From Porpolomopsis calyptriformis (Eukaryota; Basidiomycota; Agaricomycetes; Agaricales; Hygrophoraceae), in assembly GCA_951640195.1 (NCBI GenBank), contig OX621176.1:1240001-1304000 (forward strand): a stretch of 64,000 nucleotides of DNA, written 5' to 3'. Positions 1 to 11,718 of this stretch are shown in pieces. The translations under genes were made by a program, and so were the position numbers. Position 1 is the stretch's first letter; each line of letters opens with the position of its first letter. The notes beneath the pieces were generated by a model. That model saw nothing but the letters and a program-made list of their open reading frames with translations. It did no database searches and was not told the DNA's origin.

Positions 1-828
1 ACCTGAAATCCTCTTATCGCAGTTTCATGAAGGTTGTCTATTTTCTCTTGGGTCCTGACTGCATGCTCCTCGGTCCTAATGGCGTGTTCCTCGGTCCTCA
101 CAGCATGTGTCTCAGTCCTTGCGACATGTTGCTGGGAGTGCCTGAGTGAGGATCTCATTAGGGTAGGAAGAGATTAACACACATCTAGTGCAGATTCGAT
201 TGCAAGTGTAGTCTCTGCCTGCGTACGAAACCAGGCAACGATTCTTATTATTCAAATGTCGAACTACGCAAACAAATAGCCATACCATGAAAGCTTGAAT
301 TGAACATGTAATCATCTGGATATGGTCGATAATCAAATGCGCATCGTCGTCAGAGCGAATGAAGCGCTTTATGGCATGTCGGGAAGCAATCTTGTCCAGT
401 TCTTTTAATGTTGCATCCGATGTGCTATGGAGACACGGGTTAAACTGGCTCACTGCGAAATGGGGGTAACGTACGCGAGCAGACGAGTTACTCTGTCAAT
501 GGCTACTGGAGGAAGTGTCCCTCCATCCTTTGAGAGGAGTCGGTTGATTCCCTCGATCTGCTTTGAGAATCTCTCGATGTCTTCGGCGTTTTGAGATGTT
601 TTCTGCATTACCGATCAGAAGACGTAAATCAAAACAGTTGTGATCGACCTTGATAGTGTCTAGCATGAGTAGCAGACCACCTATGCCTGCTTTCAGCCCA
701 GGCACTGGAGCGCCTCCTGCCGCTTCTTTGGCTATTCGGAGAGTCATTTGCAGAGCGCTGACCGCAGTGGCACATGCCCGCTTCAACCTCTCTTTGTTCT
801 CTAGTTTGGGTTTGATAGATGAGAACAT
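1..828 (-). CDS. MLKL_NTD-like helical domain protein, partial
   Basis: Gene runs off the left edge. I place the start at the ATG at 828-826 (MFSSIKPK). Exon 1 ends with LLMLDTIK near 652; a 46-bp intron (about 651-606, GTCGAT...GCAG) joins it to KTSQNAEDIERFSKQIEG, and two further introns lie near 471-421 and 290-220. Small conserved pieces AVSALQMTLRIAKEAAGG, PVPGLKAGIGGLL and DDAHLIIDHIQ match the N-terminal four-helix region that annotators of basidiomycete proteins call MLKL_NTD-like (an adaptor or membrane-perturbing domain of NLR-type immune proteins). The last visible exon encodes a heptad-like run rich in RTEEHA. What follows, possibly a NACHT or kinase domain, is outside the window. 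The intron chain is inferred by eye; the domain call rests on recognised family wording, not a search. Confidence 0.6.
48..131 (-). repeat. Four 21-bp in-frame tandem repeats
   Basis: Four imperfect 21-bp units (48-68, 69-89, 90-110, 111-131) sit inside the last visible exon of the MLKL_NTD-like gene. They encode seven-residue units of the form RTEEHAV on the minus strand, so the period equals one coiled-coil heptad. Confidence 0.7.
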
Positions 829-1110
829 CGAGGACGACTGGGTAGATGGGGGATAGATCAAGGATCGATAGGCGCGCAAAAGGCAAATGCCGTACCTTAT
901 CACACACGATCAAAGGTGCTGTGAGCCCCAATATTAAGCACGACCTGTTTATGGGCGAGCAATCCATGATGATGTGCACGATAACGACGAATCGTTCCAA
1001 GGTGTGACAATAAAAAGTGACTGGGTTGTATGCGACCTTGTCTGAACCTACCACGTCCTCCTTACCATCACTATCTCAGAATCCACCGCATCGCCCGCCA
1101 TCAATCAACC

Positions 1111-3624
1111 ATGGCCCCCCTAACCGTGAACAAAACCGCACATCCATTCGACAAAACCCGTCTCGAAGCATTACTCAACCGCAGGTTCTTCTACGCACCT
1201 GCATTCGAGATCTACGGCGGTACGTAAAAAAAAAAAACCCTTCCTCCTCTCCTCTCCTCAAAACATCCACATCTACCTATCCCTCCATTCAATCCATCAG
1301 GCGTAGCCGGCTTGTACGACTTCGGTCCTCCAGGCTCCTCCCTCCAAGCGAACATCATATCCGAATGGCGCAAACACTTCATCATCGAGGACCACATGCT
1401 CGAGCTCGACACGACGATCATGACGCCCGCCCCGGTATTCGAGACGTCCGGCCACGTCGCGCGGTTCGCGGACTGGATGGTCAAGGATACCAAAACGGGC
1501 GACGTCCTCCGCGCGGACCATTTGGTCAAGACCGTGCTCGAGGCCCGGCTCACGAGCGACAGAGAAGCGCGGAAAGACGTCGTCGTCAATCCTGGTCGGA
1601 GTGGCCATCGTGGTGTCAAGCATGTCCGGTTGGACGATCATGTTGTGACAGAGTACGAGATGATGTTGGCTCAGGTTATTCTTTATTTGATCTCTAGTGT
1701 TCTTGTCAAATTGAATGGTTTTGGTTTTTTTTTTTTCTTTTCTTCTTTGGAAATTAGATCGATAATTACACGGGTCCGGAATTGGGTGAACTCTGTCGGA
1801 AACACGCCATCACCAATCCAGATACCAACAACGAGGTCGGGGAACCCCAACAATTCAATCTCATGTTTGCGAGCAGCATAGGTCCCACCGGACAACATCC
1901 AGGGTGAGTACTTCAACCGGGCGTACTCAATCTGACCCTCAGTAACCAAAACCATTACAAAAAAAAAGCTATCTCCGCCCTGAAACAGCCCAAGGCCACT
2001 TCCTCAATTTCTCCCGGCTGCTCGAGTTCAACAACGGGCGGGTGCCGTTCGCCTCGGCGCAGATCGGCCGCTCGTTCCGGAACGAAATCTCACCGCGCGC
2101 GGGGCTCTTGCGTGTGCGCGAGTTCACGATGGCCGAGATCGAGCATTACGTCGACCCGGAGGACAAGTCTCACGTGCGTTTCGACGAGGTTCGCGCGGTT
2201 GAGCTCGCACTCCTCGACCGGGAGGTACAGTCCGCGGGCGGTACGAAGACGCGGACGATCGCGGTGGGCGCGGCGGTGGAGGCGGGGACGATCGCGAACG
2301 AGACGCTTGGGTACTTTTTAGCGCGGGTTTATCAGTTTTTGGTGAAGATTGGGATTGATCCTGGGCGGTTGCGGTTCCGGCAGCATATGGCGAATGAGAT
2401 GGCGCATTATGCGACGGATTGCTGGGATGCGGAGATTTATAACTCGACGGGGTGGACGGAGTGTGTGGGGTGTGCGGATCGGGCTGCGTATGATTTGACG
2501 GTGCATTCGCGGAGGACGGGGCACGGGTTGGTGGTGAGGCAGGCGTTGAAGGAGCCGATCGTGACGGAGAGGGAGGTTGCGGAGTTTAACAAGAAGGTAT
2601 TGGGAAAAATGTACAAGAAGGATTCGGGGATAGTTCAGAGTATGGTGGAGGGGATGTCGGAGGAGGAACTGGTGAAACTGAAAGGGGATCTGTTGCAAGG
2701 GTGAGCCCGTGGACGATTATTTTTTCCGCTCCGCATTGTTTATGAGATTACGGGACAGGTCGGCTATCATCCGTTCTTGCGATGGGAAAGAGTTTACGAT
2801 CACGCGAGAAGTGTTGACAATTGAACGAAAAACATTCAAGCAGTCCAGTAAGTTCCGAGAACGGTCGGTATGATGTATATGCGTGTCTGATTCGAACGAT
2901 AGTCCGTGAATTCACACCCAACGTGATCGAGCCGTCGTTTGGTCTCGGCCGAATACTGTATACATTATTGGAGCACAGTTTCTGGAGCAGAGAGCAAGAC
3001 GTGGAGCGCGGGGTGAGTGTTGTTTATTTTCAGAGAAGAGGAGAGTGTAGAATGTTTTTTTTACAGGTGCTATCCCTTCCGCCGGCTGTGGCCCCGACGA
3101 AGGTGTTGATTGTGCCTTTGAGTGCGAAGGAGGAGTTTGATCCGCTCGTACGTGAAGTCGGTGGGTAAGGTCCTGGTTGAGCATTCCCGGGTGTTGTATT
3201 GAACGAATGACAGCTTCGAAATTGAGAAGGGCAGGGGTATTCTCGCGTGTGGATGATTCTAATACGGCGATTGGGAAGCGTTATGCGCGCAATGACGAGC
3301 TAGGAACGCCATTCGGGGTAACGATTGACTTTGCATGTGCGTGTTTTAAACATTGTGAGTTTTCACGTGAGATAACGTCTCTGACAGCCGTCCGGAATGG
3401 AACGATGACATTGCGGTAAGTTGGATCCGTTTTGGTCGGGGGGAGGGGGTTTGATGCTGACGAGTTGAGCTTTGTTGCGCAGGGAGCGGGACACGATGGA
3501 CCAGCGGATTGGAAGGATAGACGACGTCATTGCGACAGTCACGGAGCTTGTCCAAGGAAGCGTGGACTGGTCAGAGGCGTGTCGGAGATTGCCAGGGTAC
3601 GATGGTGTACAGGCGATTGATTGA
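1111..3624 (+). CDS. GRS1: Glycyl-tRNA synthetase
   Basis: Class II aminoacyl-tRNA synthetase that charges tRNA-Gly, acting in the cytosol and in many fungi also in mitochondria. Rebuilt as ten exons: 1111-1219, 1301-1674, 1758-1903, 1969-2700, 2759-2847, 2903-3012, 3067-3160, 3214-3336, 3388-3415, 3483-3624, giving about 648 residues, close to the yeast enzyme. Diagnostic blocks in order: [56 protein letters not shown] (motif 2), [16 protein letters not shown] (motif 3), then the anticodon-binding part with [12 protein letters not shown] and [17 protein letters not shown]. All splice joins keep frame. The ATG at 1111 gives [14 protein letters not shown]; no clear mitochondrial presequence is seen, but an upstream in-frame start was not excluded. 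Confidence 0.95.
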
Positions 3625-4612
3625 TGGACTCGGACTTGGCCGAGGGTACAAGCGAATTATTATTATCAGCATTTCTGTTTGGTTTTTGAAATTGAGAGTT
3701 CAGGGAAGTCCGTCAGGGTCGATGATATGAAGACGGGGACGGGGATGGCGAGGATCGTGAAAGGTTGAGTTGTGGGGAGTTGATGGTTCACACTTGAAGG
3801 GGTCGGCCGGGATGGGTAAATGGTAGGTGACCGGTGCTCGTTTCGAGGGGTAAGCGAAATAAGTTGAAGAGAATGAATGTATCCCAGGATTGTGGCGTTG
3901 TGCATGAGAAGGGAGGAAAGTACGGGAGTTTTAGGGTAAAGGAGACGAGATTCAAGGGTAGATTCATCAAGCATATAGGAGCGGCATGCCGTACAGAGTA
4001 GATGGCGCGTTGTGAACACGAGTACGCAACGGGGAGGCGGGTGGGGGAGGTGGTCATGTGGGAGGGTGGAAAGGCTAAACGGTATTGGATATGGGTCCTT
4101 CTGGGACGTTCCGTTCCTTGGGGCGAGTCCAGGGGGGTGACGGGTCGTTTTTTTGCAAGCACGCTAAGAGAGAGGAGGAACGGAAGAAACCGATGATCGT
4201 GTTGGATGGGGCAATCATCCGTGAACGAGACCAATGCCGACCTCCGAGAGGTGGAAGTATATGGATGGAAGCACCCCAATTATGATAAAGAACGTTAGTT
4301 ATATCAAGTTAGAGTTAGGATAACGAGCTAGTAGATAACCGGGCATATACAAGCCTCGAGGCAAAGAAAAACCGTAGTCCAGACTGCCCGGTGCGATGAG
4401 CCTGAGTAATTGCGGAAGGTGCCGCCGGCGATGGCAAAACGTCGTGGTCATATGCAAGGGTCGTGAAAGAAGGAAATCATCGGACGAGGTAAAGGAAACG
4501 ACCGTTTTTATCAGCGGATACATTTTCAATGAATGAACACGGTCAACTCCGATTCCTATAAAGCACTTCCATCCCTTTCCTCGTCCTTTCTTCACTCCCT
4601 TTCCCAAAAACA
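3625..4612. other. Intergenic, no gene seen
   Basis: Downstream of GRS1. Open frames here are short, overlap on both strands and show no family resemblance or consistent splice chain. I see no repeat or RNA gene. Confidence 0.5.
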
Positions 4613-5114
4613 ATGCAGGCTCCTGACGCGAGACCCATCTCACCGGACACGATCATCGCCTTACCCTCCCTCTCCTGCTCTCTCTCCTCCCTTCCCCAGG
4701 CGAGATCCATCAACAATGTCTCCCTCCACCCTACCATGTATGCCCAACGCGCGGCCGAGAGCGAAGCCAAGGTGGGGTTATCCACTTCACCCCGCCGTTT
4801 CCACTCATCATTCCCCCCCCCAGCTGCTAAAAGTCCTCTCAAAAACCGCCTCGTCGTACTCCCAGAACCCGTCACCAGCACCGTGCTACACGTACCAGGT
4901 GAGCGTGCCCAGCCCCGTTTCGCTTCACTCCCCCGCTCATTCTCCTTCCAGCCGCCAAAAGACTCGAACTCGCCGACGTCGTCACCACTGATGATGCGCA
5001 ACTCGGTGAGTGCTCTTCGTGTCCTGTCGAATCACGCTCACATCCATTCCAGCAGCACCCAAAACTCCAATCCTGAGAGCAAACCATAGATTTCGCTTGG
5101 GACTTTGTAGATCT
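4613..5114 (+). CDS. Possible small spliced gene, unknown function
   Basis: Weak candidate. An ATG at 4613 begins a frame rich in Pro and Ser. Two intron-like segments with good signals (about 4901-4950, GTGAGC...CCAG, and about 5006-5053, GTGAGT...CCAG) would join PVTSTVLHVP to AAKRLELADVVTTDDAQL and then to a short tail ending near 5110. The frame from the ATG through the segment around 4765-4830 could not be joined cleanly, so the 5' half is uncertain. No family recognised; could be spurious. Confidence 0.25.
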
Positions 5115-6635
5115 CGCCTCTGATTTTTCTTGGTTATAATTCGCACTCGCACTCGCACTCGCACTCATAATAGACGTCCCTCCCCCTCCCCTTTTTTCTT
5201 TCGTTCGAGAAAGCGTGGTCTTTCTTCATTTTCGTCTTTTGACCAATTGTACATCTATCCCTGCACAAAGCTTTTTTTTTCCAGAAATTTCATCTTAACC
5301 GAGCCTTTGACTTGCTTTATTCAGTCCACATTCCAATTTAGGAAATCAACTTCCACCTCGCCGCCCGTATACGTGCAGATCCACCCACAGCCTAAACATT
5401 TCGGAAATATATTTCATTACGTCTCTATCCATCTGGCAGTCTCTTCACTCCACACGTAATACCACGCCCCTTATCTCTCCGTACACAAAAAGAAGACGGA
5501 AAACCCGTTATGTGGCGCGTATACCACGATCGTACCAGTGGTAACCGGTGTGATCGGAGCGGACCAGCGTTCGACCCTCGCCCCAGACCGTCCATCCAGA
5601 GCCTATTAGACGCCGAAAAAATAACGCAAAAAACATACGAGGGTGTCTGTCAACTTGGCTACCTTCCCCCCTTTCGAACGAGAGAATGAGAAACGAGATT
5701 GCCTTTTTTTGAGTTCGAACGTCCCCGAGCTTCAGGGGGGTCACCCCGATTCGGTGCGGTGCTGCGTGCGTGCGTTCACAAGGGAAGAGGGCAGAAAGGA
5801 ACCCAATCGAAGCGAAGCCGAAGGGGCGATTGATGGGGAAGGGGGGGTTCTGGATCTGAGCGTAGACAACGACAACCATATATTTCCGATCAGTGAGTTA
5901 AAATATGATAAACAGACCGGATGGGCGTTCGTTAATATCTCGTGTACGACGAGCTTTTTTTTTCAATAGAACGTTCGGTGTCGGCATACACGATAAGAAT
6001 CCACCCCTCACAAACTGCAACGACGTAGTGCACGATCTCCTCCGGGCGTCCGAGGAAAGAACAGAGAAAAAAATCCATCTTTTCTTCTCATGGAAACACC
6101 TCACGAGCGAATGTCATTACGAGACCCACACGCAGCACCACCTCTCTTCCGAGGATGGGAGGCATACGACCGAATGGTGGTGAGCGCGCCCATGGGTATT
6201 CATTTATCGCAGGTCGGACGTAATGATACCAGCAGGACAAGGCCGAGCGCAGGGACAGCATGCAAGCTTCCCCCCCTCCCTCGCACATCGGGGGCAATCC
6301 CTAACTCCCTTATCTTATCATTATTATCATCATCCCTCGCGGATATGATTCGGAACTAAAATGGATAAAAATGGAACTTGCCCATCTCTCATACTCTGTC
6401 AATCGTAGATAGGACACCTCCGGAAATTTTACTTTTTTGGGTTGCTTTTTTTGTTCCTTGGTTATCGGTTGACGATATGAACGAGTGACTTCGCTGATAG
6501 AGCAGCATCGATCCCGATCTTTTGCAAGTTATAACTTTTCCCCTAAACCTTCATCCGGAGTCGTTGATGGCGAGCGTCGCACGGGGTGAAGGTCACGTGT
6601 GGACGAGGCTGACTTAGGGGGTTGTAGCCATATTA
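5115..6635. other. Intergenic, no gene seen
   Basis: Contains a short GCACTC hexamer run near 5142-5166, pyrimidine-rich stretches and overlapping short frames on both strands. Nothing supportable as a gene. Confidence 0.45.
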
Positions 6636-6639
6636 AAAC

Positions 6640-7185
6640 ACTCAACTTGACCATGGCATGCCACTACCACCCCCATTCCTCGACAAATAGCTTGTATGAT
6701 ATTCAACGTTCTTCAACCCATACAATCAACAGACCACTTATGGTCTCAATGGCCAGAGACTCTTCTTTCCAGGACGTTAGCACTAGAATGGCATTTATGC
6801 AAGCTACAGGTTTGTCTCGCACCCACACAAGAAGGTATGTATGCCATTGAATCATTATTACTATTTAATTTCACATTCCTCTCCAGCTTTGGGGCAAGAT
6901 GGCTCATGGGCCATCACTGGTTGCACTCAAAGTCCTTTTTATAACCATCATACCCAATGAACTTGGCTTCTTGTACGGTGGCCAATGGGTACTGCACCAT
7001 ATAATTCTGAAGCTGGGAACTATGTTGAGAAGAGCTTCTTTGGTGGGGATCTGAGGGAATTGGAATTGTGTTGCATTCTAGCTGCGCAATTGTAGGTACG
7101 TGCCATAATTATTATACATAGCGGCAACTAATACATTCGATCTAGACAAGACAGCGCGTCGCTGTCCTTGGTCAGCAGTCTCCCA
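6640..7185 (+). pseudogene. Decayed copy 1 of the HExxH (HELAH) family gene
   Basis: Homologous to the intact gene at 40495-41558. The N-terminal part reads MACHYHPHSSTN (intact copy MAHHYHPAILTN), followed in another frame by DHLWSQWPET and then MGHHWLHSK. The metal-binding HELAH motif has become NELGF (about 6955-6969), while the downstream acidic segment survives as NSEAGNYVEKSFFGG (about 7004-7047) in a shifted frame. Several frameshifts exclude a full product. Sequence to about 7340 still resembles the 3' coding part of the intact copy. Confidence 0.7.
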
Positions 7186-7349
7186 TCCCCATCAGCTTCC
7201 CACCTCAATCTCCGCACCCATCCAAAAGTCGTCCTCCGGGACTTGACTGGAGTAGAGTGGCGGCTAGGCATTGAGGAACTGGTGCCGATAGGAGACGTGG
7301 GGTAGACGAGCGTGTTGATGTGGATACCCCATACATTTCAAAGCGACAA

Positions 7350-8505
7350 TTGGTTTGATGGATATGTGGGAGATAAGTTACCATCAATGCAAGTCTGGAG
7401 ATGATGAAATTGGATTTGCGCAAGCGTAAGCCAATTGGACTTGTGCAATAAGTTTGAAAGTGATGCTTTTGAAATGACAGCGCATCCTCCTCACGACATG
7501 TCTTGGTTCGTATGAATCCAATAGACTTGAAGGGAACAAATACTGATGATCGAGAAAACCACTCGCAATCACGAACCGCATCTCTGCCTGCTTTCTGTAG
7601 AACTTGATCAGATTTGCGTATCGCCGAGAAGGGAATAACGAACAGAAATCCCTTGTTGTGCGGAATCCAACGCAAGATCACTTGACTATCATCATCTGGC
7701 ACCATCATGGCCGAGTGAAGATGATGCAATTTCTCTTCAACTTACCCCCGGTTGCGCATCTAGCAAGCGAAGAAAGCGGATCCGAAGAACAATTGTCCCC
7801 ACTATCTCGTTAAGGCAATCAGAAAGACCGGGATGTGGTAGGAAAAGCGTCGTTCAACACTTGAGTGTATAATCAATCAAGGCCATAACCGGGTAATGAA
7901 GGTTCTGTCGCAGCAGTCGCGTTACACAGAAGACGCGAAAGTTGACCTTTGGGGTTAGAATAGTTTCCTTGATGAACTTGACCGAGGGGGACGCGAAGAT
8001 GAAAATCACAGAAGACAGCGACGTCAGGGCATGCTTGAGAGCCATTTGTCTTTGATATGATAATTTTCTTGTTGAAGCGAGTTTCGTCGACAGGTCGATA
8101 TCGCTCTGCACGACACCCAATTCTACTTGGTGCAAAACGTATTTCCGAGTCACCGGGTCCAATAATATGGCTTTCCGGTTCAAGAGGAACAGTTCATCGA
8201 CACGACAAGAGAGTGATGATAAGATCAATAACGTCGTCCTAGTCTCCTTGCACTCGTCGAGTACCAATACAAGAACGCATGGAGTGATTTGCAGAGCGTA
8301 CGAAGGAGCTCTACAATGAGCTCTTGGAGTCGATATGAAGGTGTGGTGCAGCGAAGCCAAGGTTGGATTTTATGGCACGAGTAACCCCCACCTCAAATAA
8401 AGGGTTGGAGATTCCGAGCTGGTAGGCGATACTGGTGAAGACCAGAGTCGGGTTACTGCATTGTCCCGCGAGCAGAAGAAGCTTGCGCCAAGGACACTAC
8501 ACACC
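7350..8505 (-). pseudogene. NACHT-WD40 receptor fragment, decayed and inverted
   Basis: Read on the minus strand, pieces of the NACHT region of the neighbouring receptors appear in order but in shifting frames: VLGASFFCSRDN (near 8500), LVLVLDECKE (Walker B remnant), SSLSCRVDELFLL, RKYVLHQVELGVVQSDID, LHSAMMVPDDDSQV, then the receptor intron and DQVLQKAGRDA (near 7600). Internal deletions remove the segment after the MVPDDD motif, and no WD40 repeat is kept. The fragment is oriented away from receptor A and reaches almost to its promoter. Confidence 0.75.
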
Positions 8506-10614
8506 GCCAGTGAACGGAATATTATATATGTAAGCGACTCAAAGCTGTGCAGATTATCGTTTACCTTCATCATGTCCATCGCTCCTTTACCTTCTACTCA
8601 AATCCTCGATAGCACCGTCAACCTTGTTGGTCATGATCAATTCAACTTGAACCAAAACATTCATGTCTACCCGCAAGGTGAGTTGTCGCCCAAGCAAGCT
8701 TTCGTCTGTCGCTGCATTCGCAAGCAATGAAAATGACTGAGCTATCCCAGGCGAACACCTCCCACGTGCCCTCTTTTCTGCCTTCAACTGCAAAGATCGA
8801 GCGGGATGCTTGAAAGGCACAAGAACCGATATTCTTAATCAGATTTATCGCTGGATTGGTATCGGTCATTCACAACCTCGTTGTGATCCAGTTCTGAACA
8901 ACGATGCCAATACCGTTTCGGCGGATACTTCCGTGTTCTGGATCAACGGATCGGCTGGGACAGGAAAAACCACGATTGCTTACACTGTAGCGGAGGTGTG
9001 TAAAATGTATGGTGTGCTTGGCGCAAGCTTCTTCTGCTCTCGGGACGATGCGGATTGCAGCAACCCAAATCTAATCTTCACCACGCTCGCCTACCAGCTC
9101 GGAATCTACAACCCTTTATTCGGAGCGGAAGTTACTCGCGCCATGAAATCAAATCCCGATATTCGCTACACCACTCCTCCATATCAACTTCAAGAGCTCA
9201 TCGTAAATCCCCTTTGCAAACTCAGAAACTCAATCCCCCCATGTGTTGTTGTCTTGGATGCACTCGACGAGTGCAAGGAGGCTGGGATGACCTCGGTGAT
9301 CTTATCGTCACTCTCTCGTCATGTCAACGAATTGTTTCCATTGAAGTTCCTGGTGACAAGTCGGCCCGAAAGCCATATTACCAGTGTCTTTAAATCAAGC
9401 CAATTGGACCCACTGACTCGGCGATACGTTTTGCACGAAGTGGAATTGGGTGTCGTGCAGAGCGATATCGGGCACTACCTGTCCACGAAACTCGCTTCAA
9501 CGAGAGAGTTATATCACATCAAAGACAAATGGCCCTCTGAAGCCGATATCCATTCCCTGACATTATTGTCTTCTGCGCTTTTCATTTTCGCGTCCACCTC
9601 GGTCAAGTTCGTCGAGGATCGAAACTATTCTAACCCCAAAGGTCAACTTTCGCGTCTTCTGTGTGACGTGACTGCTGCGACAGAACATTCATCACCTGGT
9701 TATGGTCTTGATCAATTATATACTCAAGTGTTGAACGACGCTTTCCCTGTCATATCCCCCGGTCTTTCTCGTTACCTTAAGGAGATTGTAGGGACTATTG
9801 TTCTTCTTCGAGATCCGCTCTCTTTACTTGCTATCGAACGGTTACTAGGCGCGCAACCGGGGGTGGTTCAAGAGACACTGCGTCATCTTCACTCGGTCAT
9901 CATGGTGCCAGATGATGATACCCAAATGATTCGAACCCTTCATCCATCCTTCTTCGACTTCATCACAAGCTCAGCTCGATGCCGTAATCCGAAATTTGTC
10001 GTTAACCCTGGCAGCCAGCATGCTCTACTTGCGCGTGCCTGTCTACGTGTTATGAAAAGGCTGAAGCGAGATATGTGTGGAATAAGAAACCCATTGATGC
10101 TCAATAACCAAGTGGACGACCTTCCGACGCGGATCATGACATGCATTCCGCCTGAACTGCAGTATGCATGTCGTCACTGGGCTTGGCACTTGTCGAATGC
10201 GATGTTCTCTGATATTCTTGTTGAACGCGTGAAGGAGTTTTGTTCGAAATATCTACTATATTGGGTCGAAGCACTGAGTCTGATGGGTGACCTTCGAAAT
10301 GGTCTGCTTGCGTTGGATTCTGCACAACAAGCGATTTCCGTTCGTTATTCCCCTTTCGGCAATACACAAAACTGATCAAGTTCTACAGAAAGCAGGGGGA
10401 GATGCCACTGATATGATACTTTTACTTCGTGATTGCGAACGGTTTACCCTGGAAATTTTCTCGATCATCAGTACTTGTTCGCTTCAAGTATACCACTCTG
10501 CGCTACTGTTCACTCCCGAAGAAGCCTTAATTAAGAAGACCTATAGGGAAGAGTTGGATATTCCGATAAAAGTGTTCAATGGATTGGATGAGAGGTGGAA
10601 TTCATGCATACGGA

Positions 10615-11718
10615 CGATAGAAGGACATACCGGTCCGGTTGAGTCAGTCGCATTCTCCTGCGATGGTGCGCGTATCGTTTCTGGCTCCACCGATAACACT
10701 GTTCGCTTGTGGGACGCAGTCAGCGGTGCACATCTGAACACTTTCAAGGGACATTCTGGTAGGGTAAATTCGGTTGCATTTTCCCCAGACGGCACGCGTA
10801 TCGTTTCTGGATCCCCTGACAAAACCGTTCGGCTGTGGGACGCAGTCAGTGGTGTACATCTGAACACCCTCAAGGGACATTCACGTTGGGTACAATCGGT
10901 CGTATTTTCCCCAGACGGCACGCGTATCGTTTCTGGATCCTCTGACAAAACCATTCGATTGTGGGACGCAGTCAGCGGTGCACATCTGAACACCCTCAAG
11001 GGACATTCACGTTGGGTACAATCGGTCGTATTTTCCCCAGACGGCACGCGTATCGTTTCTGGATCCTCTGACAAAACCATTCGATTGTGGGACGCAGTCA
11101 GCGGTGCACATCTGAACACCCTCAAGGGACATTTTGATTGGGTACATTCGGTGGCGTTTTCCCCAGATGGCACACGTGTCATTTCTGGATCCTCGGACAA
11201 AACCGTTCAGCTGTGGGACGCAGTCAGCGGTGCGCATCTGAATACTTTCAAGGGTCACACCTTTTGGGTAAATTCGGTCGCATTTTCCCCCGATGGCATG
11301 TGTATTGTTTCTGGATCCAAAGACAGGACTCTTCAGCTGTGGGACGCAGTCAGCGGCACGCATCTGAATACTTTCAAGGGTCACACCTTTTGGGTAAGTT
11401 CGGTCGCATTTTCCCCAGACGGCGCGCGTATCGTTTCTGGATCCGCGGACAAAACCGTTCGATTGTGGGACGCAGTCAGCGGAGCACATCTGAACACTTT
11501 CAATGTTCGTTCCTATCTAGTAACTACAGTCGTATTTTCCCTCGATGGCACGCGTATTTTTTCTGGATCCAATGATAATACTTTTCGGCTGTGGGACTCA
11601 GTCAGCGGTGCACATCTGAATACTTTCAATGGTCACTCCGCTGGGGTAAATTCGGTCGCATTTTCCCCGGACGGCACGCGCATCGTTTCTGGATCCTCTG
11701 ACAATACCGTTCGGCTGT
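10615..11718 (+). repeat. WD40 repeat array of receptor A, 126-bp units
   Basis: Nine 126-bp units, each encoding a 42-residue WD40 blade with core SVAFSPDGTRIVSGS and TVRLWDAVSGAHLNT. Units at about 10874-10999 and 11000-11125 are identical base for base. Variation is concentrated after GH (SRW, FDW, TFW, SGR, SAG) and after SGS (SD, KD, AD, ND). Confidence 0.9.

Noticed and set aside
5142..5166. GCACTC hexamer run
   Set aside because: Only about four units; a common microsatellite with no visible link to a gene.
10541..11489. Long antisense open frames (up to 219 codons) across the WD40 array
   Set aside because: They arise because a conserved 126-bp repeat that is open in one antisense frame stays open in all copies. 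Composition (TASHNRMVLSEDPET repeats) is just the complement of the WD40 code.
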